DNA from: JAEYFP01 sp964579795
Lineage (GTDB): Bacteria; Bacillota; Clostridia; Lachnospirales; Lachnospiraceae
Reading direction: 5' to 3'
DNA: 64,000 nucleotides
NCBI GenBank assembly: GCA_964579795.1
Contig: CAZOHM010000010.1
Coordinates: 13,637 to 77,636, forward strand
Below the pieces are notes generated by a model. That model saw nothing but the letters and a program-made list of their open reading frames with translations, was not told the DNA's origin and did not search any database. Positions 45,016-53,307 of the stretch are shown here, one piece after another (the stretch's first letter is position 1; every line of letters starts with the position of its first letter). Position numbers and translations under genes: made by a program.

Positions 45016-45873
45016 ATGAAGTATTTGGATTACAGAGAAAAAAGACAACAGGGCACCTTTGATTTTCCAATTGCCTTTTACCACGTAGAACCCCAACATC
45101 CAAGATACATGATGCCCTACCACTGGCATACAGAATTTGAGCTTATCCGTATTCTTGACGGAAAATTTCATTTAATGGTAGATGGTACTTCGCTTGTTGC
45201 ACAAAAGGGTGATATTCTTTTTATTCAGGATGGCATCCTGCATGGCGGAACACCCAAGAACTGCAAATATGAATGTGTTGTATTTGATTTAAAACTGCTT
45301 CTTCAGGACAATCATATTTGTGCCAAACAGATTCGAAGTATTATTAACCATACCATCTCAATTAATATACTTCTTTCTGAAGGTAGTCCTGCCCTTAGAC
45401 AAACTGTCAGCAATATTTTTGATGCCTTAAGGGAAAAAAGAGCCGGTTATGAATTCATTGTCCAAGGTGCTCTATATCAGCTTTTTGGAATTATCATTGG
45501 AGAACATTTGTACAAAAAAACACCGCATGCCTCAGCTGCAACGCAGCATCACATCCGGAATTTTAAAACCGTGCTCAATTTTATTGAGTCACATTATACA
45601 GAAAACATTTCTCTTGATACTCTTGCAAAAGAAGCCGGTATGTCATCTAAATATTTCTGTCGCTTCTTTCGCGATATGACAGACCGCACGCCAATTGATT
45701 ATCTGAATTACTACAGAATCGAATGTGCCTGTGAACAGCTTTCCACAACAAGCACGAGTATAACCGAGGTCGCTCTCAACTGCGGATTCGGTGATATGAG
45801 CTATTTTAGCAAACTATTCAAGCGTTATAAAAACGTTACACCGCGACAATATATGAACCAGCAGTTTAATTAA
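45016..45873 (+). CDS. AraC-family regulator of the fucose operon
   Basis: A 285-residue regulator. An N-terminal cupin sensor contains PYHWHTEFELIRILDGKFHL near residues 36-55. The C-terminal AraC domain has LAKEAGMSSKYFCRFFRD and VALNCGFGDMSYFSKLFK. The ATG at 45016 follows AAGGAGGG; the longer frame has no ribosome site. It is divergent from fucI with interlocking promoters, so it probably activates fucI and the kinase when the sugar is present. The gene end overlaps the convergent neighbour by 8 nt. Confidence 0.92.
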   Translation: MKYLDYREKRQQGTFDFPIAFYHVEPQHPRYMMPYHWHTEFELIRILDGKFHLMVDGTSLVAQKGDILFIQDGILHGGTPKNCKYECVVFDLKLLLQDNHICAKQIRSIINHTISINILLSEGSPALRQTVSNIFDALREKRAGYEFIVQGALYQLFGIIIGEHLYKKTPHASAATQHHIRNFKTVLNFIESHYTENISLDTLAKEAGMSSKYFCRFFRDMTDRTPIDYLNYYRIECACEQLSTTSTSITEVALNCGFGDMSYFSKLFKRYKNVTPRQYMNQQFN

Positions 45874-47470
45874 GCAGCTGCATGACACCATCAATTCCCT
45901 GACTACGAAATACATCCTTATAATAACCGACTTCGGCTTCAATAATACTGTCAATCACCTGCATTCCAAGCAGCTCCACAGGTGCCTTATCATCAGTCAG
46001 AACAAGTGTGCCGTTTTGATAAGGGACAATTGAAGCTTCTATTTCGCCAAGAAATCCTTTTAGATTACTGTCTTCAGCCTTCAAAAGCTGTGTGTCGAAA
46101 CGCTCCATCACATTACTGTTTGCAGTCGCAAATAATTCTCGATTCGTATTAGCTGCTACATCAACTGTATATACATATGGAAAGATTCCAGCAATGGTAT
46201 CTGATAAATACTCATTAATATTACCAGGCTCTTTTGTCTGCATATTCATATTAACAACCATGACACCATTTTCCTTCAAATGGTCTCTGACAAGAGAAAA
46301 AAATTCAGTGGTAGACATCTGAAACGGAATTGTAATATCCTGATACGCATCTACCATAATCACGTCATACTTTTTATCAACAGCCTGCAGATAAGCACGT
46401 CCATCATAAGTAACTGTCTTTGCTTCCTTTGGCACATCAAAATAGGTATGGGAAAGATCCGATATTTTCTGATCAATCTCCACACCTTCAATTGAAATAT
46501 CGTCAAAATAATTCATGCATTGTCTGGCATAGGTTCCTGTTCCCATGCCAAGTATGAGCATATCCTTTTCCCCATTCTCAAGTACGCCTGCCATAAGTGG
46601 TGCCGCCAGCGCATAATCATAGTACATTCCGGTTAGAGCATCTTCCTTCATCATGATTGACTGCACACCAAATAAAACGTTGGTAGAAAGAATGACGCTT
46701 TCCGGATCCTCCTTAACCTGCAGATAATTGTATATGGACTCTCCTTCGAAAAGAAGATTTTCCTCCCAAAAAGCAAAACTGTCCTTTGCCCCTAAAATGC
46801 TGCTTGCCACAATCAGCACAACAGCAGCCACACATTTCACAGCCTTTCTTTTGACTGTAATAAAATACACAAGCCCAAGCAACAGTAGAATTCCTGCAAA
46901 TATCAAGAACGTTACGGATGTCCCTACAGAGGGTATTGTCACAAAGGTAGGAAGAAATGTACCAATAATGCTTCCTATTGTATTATATGCACCAAGCGTT
47001 CCAACAACCTTTCCGCTGTCATCGAGACTGTCCACCGTATATTTTACAAGAGACGGTGTCACTGTTCCGAGCAGGAATAATGGAAATACAAAAATAATCA
47101 TACATGCCAGAAATGCTGCAACTGCTAAAAATGACTGGCTGATTGTAACAACAAGAATACCCGATATTCCGATAATAATGTATTTTCCCACGACCGGAAT
47201 AGCAGCAATCCATACTGCTGCTATTATTAGTCTCATATAGAGCTTGTCCGGATTCGGATCCTTATCTGCTCTTCTTCCCCCCCATATGTTTCCCAGTGCC
47301 ATGGCTATCATAATTGTGCCAATAATAATTGTCCAGACAATCTGCGAGGAGCTGAAATATGGTGCAAGAAGTCTGCTTGCCCCTAATTCCACTGCCATAA
47401 CAGACATACCTGCAAAAAATTCTGTAGCATATAAATAATATTTATTTGATAAAATTGAATTCTTACTCAT
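45866..47470 (-). CDS. Membrane-fused spermidine synthase-like methyltransferase-fold protein
   Basis: A 534-residue protein with about seven transmembrane helices in the first 225 residues and a cytosolic C-terminal Rossmann domain. The domain carries LILGMGTGTYARQC, GVEIDQKISDLS and VIMVDAYQDITIPF, like spermidine synthase. The ATG at 47470 (MSKNSILS) has GGAG upstream. Proteins of this fused class may make polyamines or modify other substrates; the true reaction is unknown. No polyamine gene (speD or a decarboxylase) is adjacent. It reads alone on the minus strand, just downstream of the purine operon terminator. Confidence 0.85.
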   Translation of the reverse strand: MSKNSILSNKYYLYATEFFAGMSVMAVELGASRLLAPYFSSSQIVWTIIIGTIMIAMALGNIWGGRRADKDPNPDKLYMRLIIAAVWIAAIPVVGKYIIIGISGILVVTISQSFLAVAAFLACMIIFVFPLFLLGTVTPSLVKYTVDSLDDSGKVVGTLGAYNTIGSIIGTFLPTFVTIPSVGTSVTFLIFAGILLLLGLVYFITVKRKAVKCVAAVVLIVASSILGAKDSFAFWEENLLFEGESIYNYLQVKEDPESVILSTNVLFGVQSIMMKEDALTGMYYDYALAAPLMAGVLENGEKDMLILGMGTGTYARQCMNYFDDISIEGVEIDQKISDLSHTYFDVPKEAKTVTYDGRAYLQAVDKKYDVIMVDAYQDITIPFQMSTTEFFSLVRDHLKENGVMVVNMNMQTKEPGNINEYLSDTIAGIFPYVYTVDVAANTNRELFATANSNVMERFDTQLLKAEDSNLKGFLGEIEASIVPYQNGTLVLTDDKAPVELLGMQVIDSIIEAEVGYYKDVFRSQGIDGVMQLLN

Positions 47471-47504
47471 ACTGCTTTTCTCCATTCATTGCTTCAAAAA
47501 TAAT

Positions 47505-47548
47505 TCAGGCTGTTTTCTACAATACAGTTTAACATAAACAGCCTGAAA
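47505..47548 (-). terminator. Terminator of the purine operon
   Basis: A 12-bp perfect stem TTCAGGCTGTTT / AAACAGCCTGAA with a 20-nt loop, followed on the minus strand by TTATTTTTG. It lies 13 nt past the AICARFT stop. Confidence 0.85.
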
Positions 47549-47560
47549 AGAAAATCAATA

Positions 47561-48739
47561 TTAGTGGTGAAACAATCTGACACCATTGCATGCCATTACA
47601 ACACCATACTTATCGCAACATTCAATCACTTCTTCATCACGTATAGAGCCACCCGGTTGAACAACATACTGTACACCACTCTTTACACCGCGTTCGATAC
47701 TGTCGCTGAATGGGAAGAATGCATCAGAGCCAAGAGACACCCCTTCCATCTGATCAAGCCATGCTCGTTTTTCTTCTGTTGTAAAAATATCCGGCTTTAC
47801 CTTAAAGATTTTCTGCCATGCACCCTCTTGCAGAACATCCATATATGCCTCTCCAATATAATTATCTATTGCATTATCACGATCAGCACGCTTGATTTTA
47901 TCCATGAACTGAAGGTTCATTACCTTTGGGCACTGTCTCAGCAGCCAGTTATCTGCCTTTTGCCCAGCAAGTCTGGTACAATGTACCCTGGACTGTTGTC
48001 CTGCTCCAATACCGATAGCCTGTCCGTCCTTAACAAAGCAGACAGAATTGGACTGCGTGTATTTCAATGTAATAAGAGAAATCAATAAGTCATGTCTAGC
48101 TGCTGTCGGAATATTTTTGTTCTTTGTTACAATATTTTCAAGCAGTGTATCGTCTATCTCGATTTCATTTCTTCCCTGTTCAAACGTGATGCCAAATACA
48201 TCCTTATGTTCGATTGACTCTGGTTTATAGGCTGCGTCAATCTGTATGATTGTGTAGGCACCTTTTTTCTTTTCCTTAAGAATTTCAAGAGCCTCCGGTT
48301 CATAACCCGGTGCAATAATTCCATCCGAGAATTCCCGTTTGATGACTTTGGCAGCAGAAACATCACAGACATCAGACAATGCAATAAAATCTCCGTAAGA
48401 AGACATTCTGTCTGCACCTCTTGCTCTTGCATAAGCACATGCAAGTGGTGATAGTTCTCCTAGATCATCCACAAAGTAAATCTTTTTCAGAACATCGCTG
48501 AGTGGAAGCCCGATTGCTGCACCTGCTGGAGATACGTGTTTGAAGGAAGTTGCTGCCGGATAACCGGTTGCTTTTTTCAATTCACGAACAAGCTGCCAGC
48601 CGTTGAAGGCATCAAGAAAATTAATATATCCCGGTCTGCCGTTCAAAACCTGAATAGGCAGCTCTCCTCCATTATTGCAAAATATTTTTGCCGGCTTCTG
48701 ATTAGGATTACATCCATATTTTAATTCTAGTTCTTTCAT
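47561..48739 (-). CDS. AICAR formyltransferase (stand-alone, no IMP cyclohydrolase domain)
   Basis: A 392-residue enzyme homologous only to the C-terminal AICAR-transformylase half of PurH. It formylates AICAR with 10-formyl-tetrahydrofolate. Seen: LKYGCNPNQKPA at the N terminus, the catalytic SFKHVSPAGAA with K67-H68, and VQPGGSIRD near the C terminus. There is no cyclohydrolase (MGS-like) domain upstream. The missing step is supplied by the PurO-type gene 23 nt upstream. I leave the gene symbol blank because purH normally names the bifunctional protein. Confidence 0.93.
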   Translation of the reverse strand: MKELELKYGCNPNQKPAKIFCNNGGELPIQVLNGRPGYINFLDAFNGWQLVRELKKATGYPAATSFKHVSPAGAAIGLPLSDVLKKIYFVDDLGELSPLACAYARARGADRMSSYGDFIALSDVCDVSAAKVIKREFSDGIIAPGYEPEALEILKEKKKGAYTIIQIDAAYKPESIEHKDVFGITFEQGRNEIEIDDTLLENIVTKNKNIPTAARHDLLISLITLKYTQSNSVCFVKDGQAIGIGAGQQSRVHCTRLAGQKADNWLLRQCPKVMNLQFMDKIKRADRDNAIDNYIGEAYMDVLQEGAWQKIFKVKPDIFTTEEKRAWLDQMEGVSLGSDAFFPFSDSIERGVKSGVQYVVQPGGSIRDEEVIECCDKYGVVMACNGVRLFHH

Positions 48740-48762
48740 GCTCTCTTCTTCCTTTCTAAAAA

Positions 48763-49476
48763 CTATTTGTTTTTATTAACAATTCTCGTTTCATAGCTCA
48801 TTGTTTCCAAATCGATATAACGTACAAATAACGAGACTTTATTTTCCTCATTTAAATTATTCCATAAAAGGTTTGTAAATTCTGAAATATCATCAGGTAT
48901 TCCAATCAGCTTTGGCTCACCTTCAAAGCTTGGAAGTGGATTTCCATCACACAGGTATGTATGAATAAAATGTCCCTCGCCTGCTGCCGGATTTTCATAT
49001 GCAAATGTATATCGATTACATCCGGATGCATTTCCACGATTGCTCTTTAAGATTGACATTGCATAATTAAACATACCATTTTCCATATGCAGCACACCTG
49101 AAATTCTCGGCGTATAATTTGGTTCGTCTGGCTCAAACTCACGACTTCTTAATGACTGTTCAAATGTAAGCTGATGATCCATTCCCTCATAAATTGTATC
49201 TGTCTGATCTCCATTTGTCACAATCAGTTTATTCCCAAGGACACGAACCGGAGCATAAATAATCAGTGATGGGTCTGTCAGCTTTGATGGATCAAATGCC
49301 TGTGTACGAATACCTGCACCATCCTCAACAAATACACGATTTCTGCTGTTTACGCTTCTTCCCATAATGAAATAAGCTGTAACCGCATATTTTCCATTCC
49401 ATGATTTTCCGATAATAATACCTCTTCCCGGGTAAGCATTGTTTTTAAGCTCCGTTGCAATTTCTCTTTTTTCCAT
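48763..49476 (-). CDS. purO: IMP cyclohydrolase, PurO type
   Basis: A 237-residue enzyme closing FAICAR to IMP, the last step of de novo purine synthesis. The N-terminal AYPGRGIIIGKS, YFIMGRSVNSRNRVF and later HMENG, NRGNASGCNRYTFAYE match the PurO family first known from archaea and also present in some Clostridia. The ATG at 49476 has AAGGA 10 nt upstream; a longer frame enters the riboswitch leader. It is the first gene of the purO-AICARFT operon under a ZTP-type riboswitch. Confidence 0.9.
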   Translation of the reverse strand: MEKREIATELKNNAYPGRGIIIGKSWNGKYAVTAYFIMGRSVNSRNRVFVEDGAGIRTQAFDPSKLTDPSLIIYAPVRVLGNKLIVTNGDQTDTIYEGMDHQLTFEQSLRSREFEPDEPNYTPRISGVLHMENGMFNYAMSILKSNRGNASGCNRYTFAYENPAAGEGHFIHTYLCDGNPLPSFEGEPKLIGIPDDISEFTNLLWNNLNEENKVSLFVRYIDLETMSYETRIVNKNK

Positions 49477-49522
49477 ATGATGTTTTTCCTTTCCTGATAT
49501 GACATATGTGCTTAGACTGCAC

Positions 49523-49580
49523 AAAAAAACCATCTGGGCACAATGTCTCCTATAATTAGTAAGAAACTCTGCCCAGACGG
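49523..49580 (-). terminator. Riboswitch-controlled terminator before purO
   Basis: On the minus strand CCGTCTGGGCA (49570-49580) pairs with TGCCCAGATGG (49530-49540), 11 bp with one G-T wobble, then seven T residues (49523-49529). The 5' arm is the conserved 3' element of the ZTP aptamer. Ligand binding would therefore stop this hairpin forming. Confidence 0.88.
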
Positions 49581-49676
49581 CCGGCGTTAAGGTAACGTAA
49601 TGCTAATATTTGAACGTCATACTCCATGTGGTTATTTCCACTCGCAGTAATCACTGCTTTCCGTCAGTTGTATACT
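49570..49676 (-). promoter_or_regulatory. ZTP (pfl) riboswitch aptamer
   Basis: The transcript from about 49676 contains the hallmarks of the pfl/ZTP class: AACTGACGG, a stem GTGG-AAATAA-CCAC followed by ATGGAGTATGACG, a variable linker, and the 3' block GCCGGCCGTCTGGGCA. This class senses ZTP/ZMP (phosphorylated AICAR), which builds up when 10-formyl-tetrahydrofolate is short, and turns on purine and folate genes. Both controlled genes act on AICAR or its product, which fits. An extra hairpin GCAGT/ACTGC sits between the two halves. Recognition is by eye. Confidence 0.85.
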
Positions 49677-49681
49677 ACTGT

Positions 49682-49710
49682 ATAATAACATCCAGAAAAA
49701 TTGGATGCAA
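49682..49710 (-). promoter_or_regulatory. Promoter of the purO operon
   Basis: On the minus strand, TTGCAT (49705-49710), a 17-bp spacer and TATTAT (49682-49687). The predicted transcription start near 49675 places the whole ZTP aptamer in the leader. Confidence 0.7.
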
Positions 49711-49727
49711 GAGATAAATTATAATTC

Positions 49728-52700
49728 TCACAAATTTTGCTTTTGACTTATCACTGTTCCTCCATCGTCACCGGCTCCTGGTCCAAGTTCAATGCACCAG
49801 TCACAGCAGCTAAGAAATTGTTTGTTATGCTCTATTGCAATCACTGTATTCTCGTCTTTTACAAGTTCAGATACTAGTTCAAGCAAATGCGAAATATCAG
49901 AAAAATGAAGTCCTGTTGTTGGCTCATCCAGCAGATAAAGTACTTTATTTCTCTTTTTGCCCATCAGTTCTCTTGCCAGCTTTAATCTGGAAGCTTCTCC
50001 ACCCGAGAGTGTCGATGTATTTTGTCCAAGCTTCAAATAACTAAGACCCACTCTGCAAAGCGCTGCAAGTTTTGTCTGCATCTCTGACTCCTCCGCAAAA
50101 AAATGCATAGCCTCTTCTGCGGACATATCAAGAATATCCGCAATGTGTCTGTCCCTCAAACAAATATCCAAAATCTTTTTCTGATAACGCTTTCCCTTGC
50201 AATCTACACACTGCATATAGGAATCTTCAAGATATTTTATCTTAATTCTGCCTTCTCCCCTGCATGTCTGACATTGACCTAGTTCACCGTTAAAGCTGAA
50301 ATATTTGTCATCATAGCCACATTTTTGTGCCTGGTCCGTCATTGCAAATGCCTGTCTAATTGAATCCATCACTCCAATATACGTTGCTACTATCGATTTT
50401 GATGTCTTTCCTATTGGCTGTTGATCCACAAGAAGCACTTCTGAAAAACAATGTGTCCCCATTGCCCGGCTTAGTATTTCACCTTTCATTAATGAGGATT
50501 TTCCACTTCCACTCACACCACAGATACATGTCAGAGCATTTATTGGAAACCTAATGGAAATATCTTTTAGATTGCGGTATTTAAGGTGAGAAAAATTCAC
50601 AAACTCAAGACCTTCCGTCTGTTGTTTCTCATATGGAAGCTTCATCACATTTTCAGGATTCATATATTGGCTGATCTGCGTTCCCTTATGATCCAGCATG
50701 GCATTAAGTGAGCCTTCTCCAACAAGCTGACCACCGAGTTTTCCTGCCCCCGGTCCAATTTCCACAACATAATCAGCAGCCCTTATCATATCTTCGTTAT
50801 GCTCTACAATTATGACTGTATTGCCTTCCCGCTTAATGTTCAAAAGAAGCTGCTTTACCCGTTCATAATCTTTGGGATGAAGGCCCTTAGACGGTTCATC
50901 AAATACATACAGAATACCTGTCATATGATTCACTGCTGCGCCAAGCAGCTTCACTCTCTGTCCCTCTCCAAAAGACAGCATGCCAATTTCCCTGTTGAGT
51001 GGTAAATATCCAATTCCCAGCATCTTAGCAGTCCTTGTTATTTCTAGCAGTGATGAAATTGCATTCTCGACCTTTTTTAGATTTGTCCCTGTCAGCGTCT
51101 GTAATAAATGGTAACAAAACTCAGACAGTTTTGAAAACGTCATTGCCGCTGCCTCTGGATAACGTACAGACGCAAGTGTAACCATTCTTCCATCCCGATT
51201 CAGTCGCTCTCCCTTACAAGCTGAACATGGCATCTTCGTCATATACCGTTCCAATGACTTCGAATCCGGATGCTCTTCATATGCCCTGTTGATAATCTGA
51301 AATATTCCTTCCACAGGTCTGCTGATCTGACCATTACGTCCATTCTTTTTGTTTTGATAGGAGAACGTAACTTCCTTACCATTCGATCCGTGCAACAACT
51401 GTTCTCTGAATTCCAGTGAAAGCTCATTCCATGGCTTTTCCAGATTCTCATGAAGTGCACTTGCCAGTCCGAATACCTGTCCCTTCACCCAATTTGCATT
51501 TGGCTTATCAATAAAACTCCTTAAGTTCCCATAAAATGCACAGGCACCGTCCAGAAGCGACAGCTTTGGATGAACAATAACTTTTGCTTCATCAATTTGA
51601 AAAGAACTTCCTGTTCCGTTACAAACAGAGCATCTGCTGTCATTATCTACATAACTGAATGTCTGTGAAGTAAGTGTAAACATGACCTTATCGCAATGAT
51701 AGCATTTCTGCTTTGTCTGCAGTAAAATCCATGTATTGCCTGATATCTTCGCATAAAATGCGCCTTCTCCAGTGGCAAGTGCTCTATCTATGCTTTCCTC
51801 CAATGTCTCACATGCAATCGGCTGTTTGGCAAGATCAAAAACCTGGACCTCTTCCTGATGTTCTAACAGACTGACAATTGCATCCTTTGACAGCGGAATA
51901 ATCTCATTTCCACAAGTAGGACAATGTCTTGTTGCGGCATTAGCAAAGATCACACGCAGGTAATCATATGCATTGGAATATGTTCCAACTGTGGAAAACA
52001 CATTTCCATGTACCGGTTCCTGAGAAATTATCACCGCAGGAATACATCCTGTAATGCTTTCTGCCTTCGGCTTTTGCAAAAGATTTCGACTATGGCTTAG
52101 GTATTCCATTCTTCTTCTGCACTCAGCATAAATCGTATCATTTACAAGACTCGACTTTCCGCTTCCGCTCACACCTACTACAGCCGTAATCTTTCCATAT
52201 GGGATTTTCACATGCAGTCCCTGCAGGTTATTCTCTCTGGCTCCAACTACTATAATCCCATCCGGCTTATTAATTATCTCCCCATCATTTACATCATCTG
52301 CGACAGCTTTCAACTGTAGATATGGATTTTTATATGAAGTTTGAACATTTTCTTTCTGTAAAAGCTCGGACAAACAGCTGTCATAACAGATTATCTGCCC
52401 GCTTTCTGTTTCTCCATCCGATTCGTTTTCTTCAATCCATTTTGGCCAATGACGAAGCCATGCTGGAACTCTTGCATTTTCAACGAAGTCTTTTGCCTGA
52501 TGATACCCTGTAATACCAATACAGGGAGTCTTGTCAAAGCTCTCGATTTCATTAATATATATTCTTCCTTTCTCTACATCTGTACGCAGTACTCTCGTAA
52601 CGGTCATCGCAATCGGATTAGGACGCACCGGTGAGCGTGTTGCAAAAATACCAGTTTTAGGAGCATTCTCATATGGTTGATTGCACTCTGTCGCAGCTCT

Positions 52701-53246
52701 ATACTGCTTTGCATCAAACTTATGAAACCACCAGAATATTTTTATGAAACTTCCCGCCATTGGCATTTTATATATCTTAGCTGTTTCCTCTGACAGCTGT
52801 ATATACTGCTCACCTTTCAAATTACGAAGAGTACCTGCCGAACCCACTTCATAATGAATACCATCCCATTCAGAAGCCTTGTCAGAAATCATATCAAAAG
52901 TGCTGTCTAATTCACGAACCTTTATTTGATATTCTTCGTCAAATTCCGCTCTGCATGTTTTTACTGAATCCTCACTCGAAAAATATGGCTTTATATCGAC
53001 CAGCACTGCCTGTTCAGGCAAATTGGTATCTGTAATACATACACAGCCTGTTTTCCTATCAACGCTCTTAACTTGTGCAATCTGCTCACTCAAAAGCTTT
53101 GCATCTGAATTTGTACTAATATAGAACACATGCACATGGCTGAATTCCTCTAAATACTTTAATGCTTTGCGAAACTCCTTTTTAACGTACAAAACTGTCT
53201 CACCTTTTCCACTTATGCATTCTCCTATAGTTTGCAATTGATACAT
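49728..53246 (-). CDS. Fusion of two TrmO-like domains with a UvrA2-like ABC ATPase
   Basis: A 1172-residue protein. Residues 2-95 resemble a TrmO/TsaA barrel (LQTIGECIS at the start, LEEFSHVHVFY, VLVDIKPYFSSED at the end) but lack the GxFATRSPxRPN block. Residues 130-255 form a second copy that has GIFATRSPVRPNPI (199-212) but not DIKPY. TrmO methylates t6A in tRNA using SAM. From about 329 follows a UvrA-type double ATPase: two Walker A GVSGSGKSS (first at 358-366), zinc pairs CPTCG, CYHCD, CSVCNG, CSACKG, CQTCRG and CVDCKG, signatures LSFGEGQR and LSGGEASR, and LYLLDEPTTGLH. At about 844 residues it is shorter than housekeeping UvrA, as in UvrA2/drug-resistance homologues. The start at 53246 has GAGGAG. 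It is preceded by a MerR gene and MerR-type promoter. I know of no standard family with this architecture. Confidence 0.85.
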   Translation of the reverse strand: MYQLQTIGECISGKGETVLYVKKEFRKALKYLEEFSHVHVFYISTNSDAKLLSEQIAQVKSVDRKTGCVCITDTNLPEQAVLVDIKPYFSSEDSVKTCRAEFDEEYQIKVRELDSTFDMISDKASEWDGIHYEVGSAGTLRNLKGEQYIQLSEETAKIYKMPMAGSFIKIFWWFHKFDAKQYRAATECNQPYENAPKTGIFATRSPVRPNPIAMTVTRVLRTDVEKGRIYINEIESFDKTPCIGITGYHQAKDFVENARVPAWLRHWPKWIEENESDGETESGQIICYDSCLSELLQKENVQTSYKNPYLQLKAVADDVNDGEIINKPDGIIVVGARENNLQGLHVKIPYGKITAVVGVSGSGKSSLVNDTIYAECRRRMEYLSHSRNLLQKPKAESITGCIPAVIISQEPVHGNVFSTVGTYSNAYDYLRVIFANAATRHCPTCGNEIIPLSKDAIVSLLEHQEEVQVFDLAKQPIACETLEESIDRALATGEGAFYAKISGNTWILLQTKQKCYHCDKVMFTLTSQTFSYVDNDSRCSVCNGTGSSFQIDEAKVIVHPKLSLLDGACAFYGNLRSFIDKPNANWVKGQVFGLASALHENLEKPWNELSLEFREQLLHGSNGKEVTFSYQNKKNGRNGQISRPVEGIFQIINRAYEEHPDSKSLERYMTKMPCSACKGERLNRDGRMVTLASVRYPEAAAMTFSKLSEFCYHLLQTLTGTNLKKVENAISSLLEITRTAKMLGIGYLPLNREIGMLSFGEGQRVKLLGAAVNHMTGILYVFDEPSKGLHPKDYERVKQLLLNIKREGNTVIIVEHNEDMIRAADYVVEIGPGAGKLGGQLVGEGSLNAMLDHKGTQISQYMNPENVMKLPYEKQQTEGLEFVNFSHLKYRNLKDISIRFPINALTCICGVSGSGKSSLMKGEILSRAMGTHCFSEVLLVDQQPIGKTSKSIVATYIGVMDSIRQAFAMTDQAQKCGYDDKYFSFNGELGQCQTCRGEGRIKIKYLEDSYMQCVDCKGKRYQKKILDICLRDRHIADILDMSAEEAMHFFAEESEMQTKLAALCRVGLSYLKLGQNTSTLSGGEASRLKLARELMGKKRNKVLYLLDEPTTGLHFSDISHLLELVSELVKDENTVIAIEHNKQFLSCCDWCIELGPGAGDDGGTVISQKQNL

Positions 53247-53276
53247 GATTTTGCTCCTCTCTGCTTCATTTTTATG

Positions 53277-53307
53277 AGCATAAACCATACCACGGTGTGA
53301 GAGTCAA
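53277..53307 (-). promoter_or_regulatory. MerR-type promoter of the TrmO-UvrA fusion gene
   Basis: On the minus strand, TTGACT (53302-53307), a 19-bp spacer and TATGCT (53277-53282). The long spacer holds an imperfect dyad (ACTCTCACAC and ACCATACCAC arms around CGTGG). A 19-bp spacer is the hallmark of MerR-activated promoters, where the regulator twists the DNA to align the boxes. The -35 box overlaps the stop codon of the merR gene (53304-53306). Confidence 0.75.
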
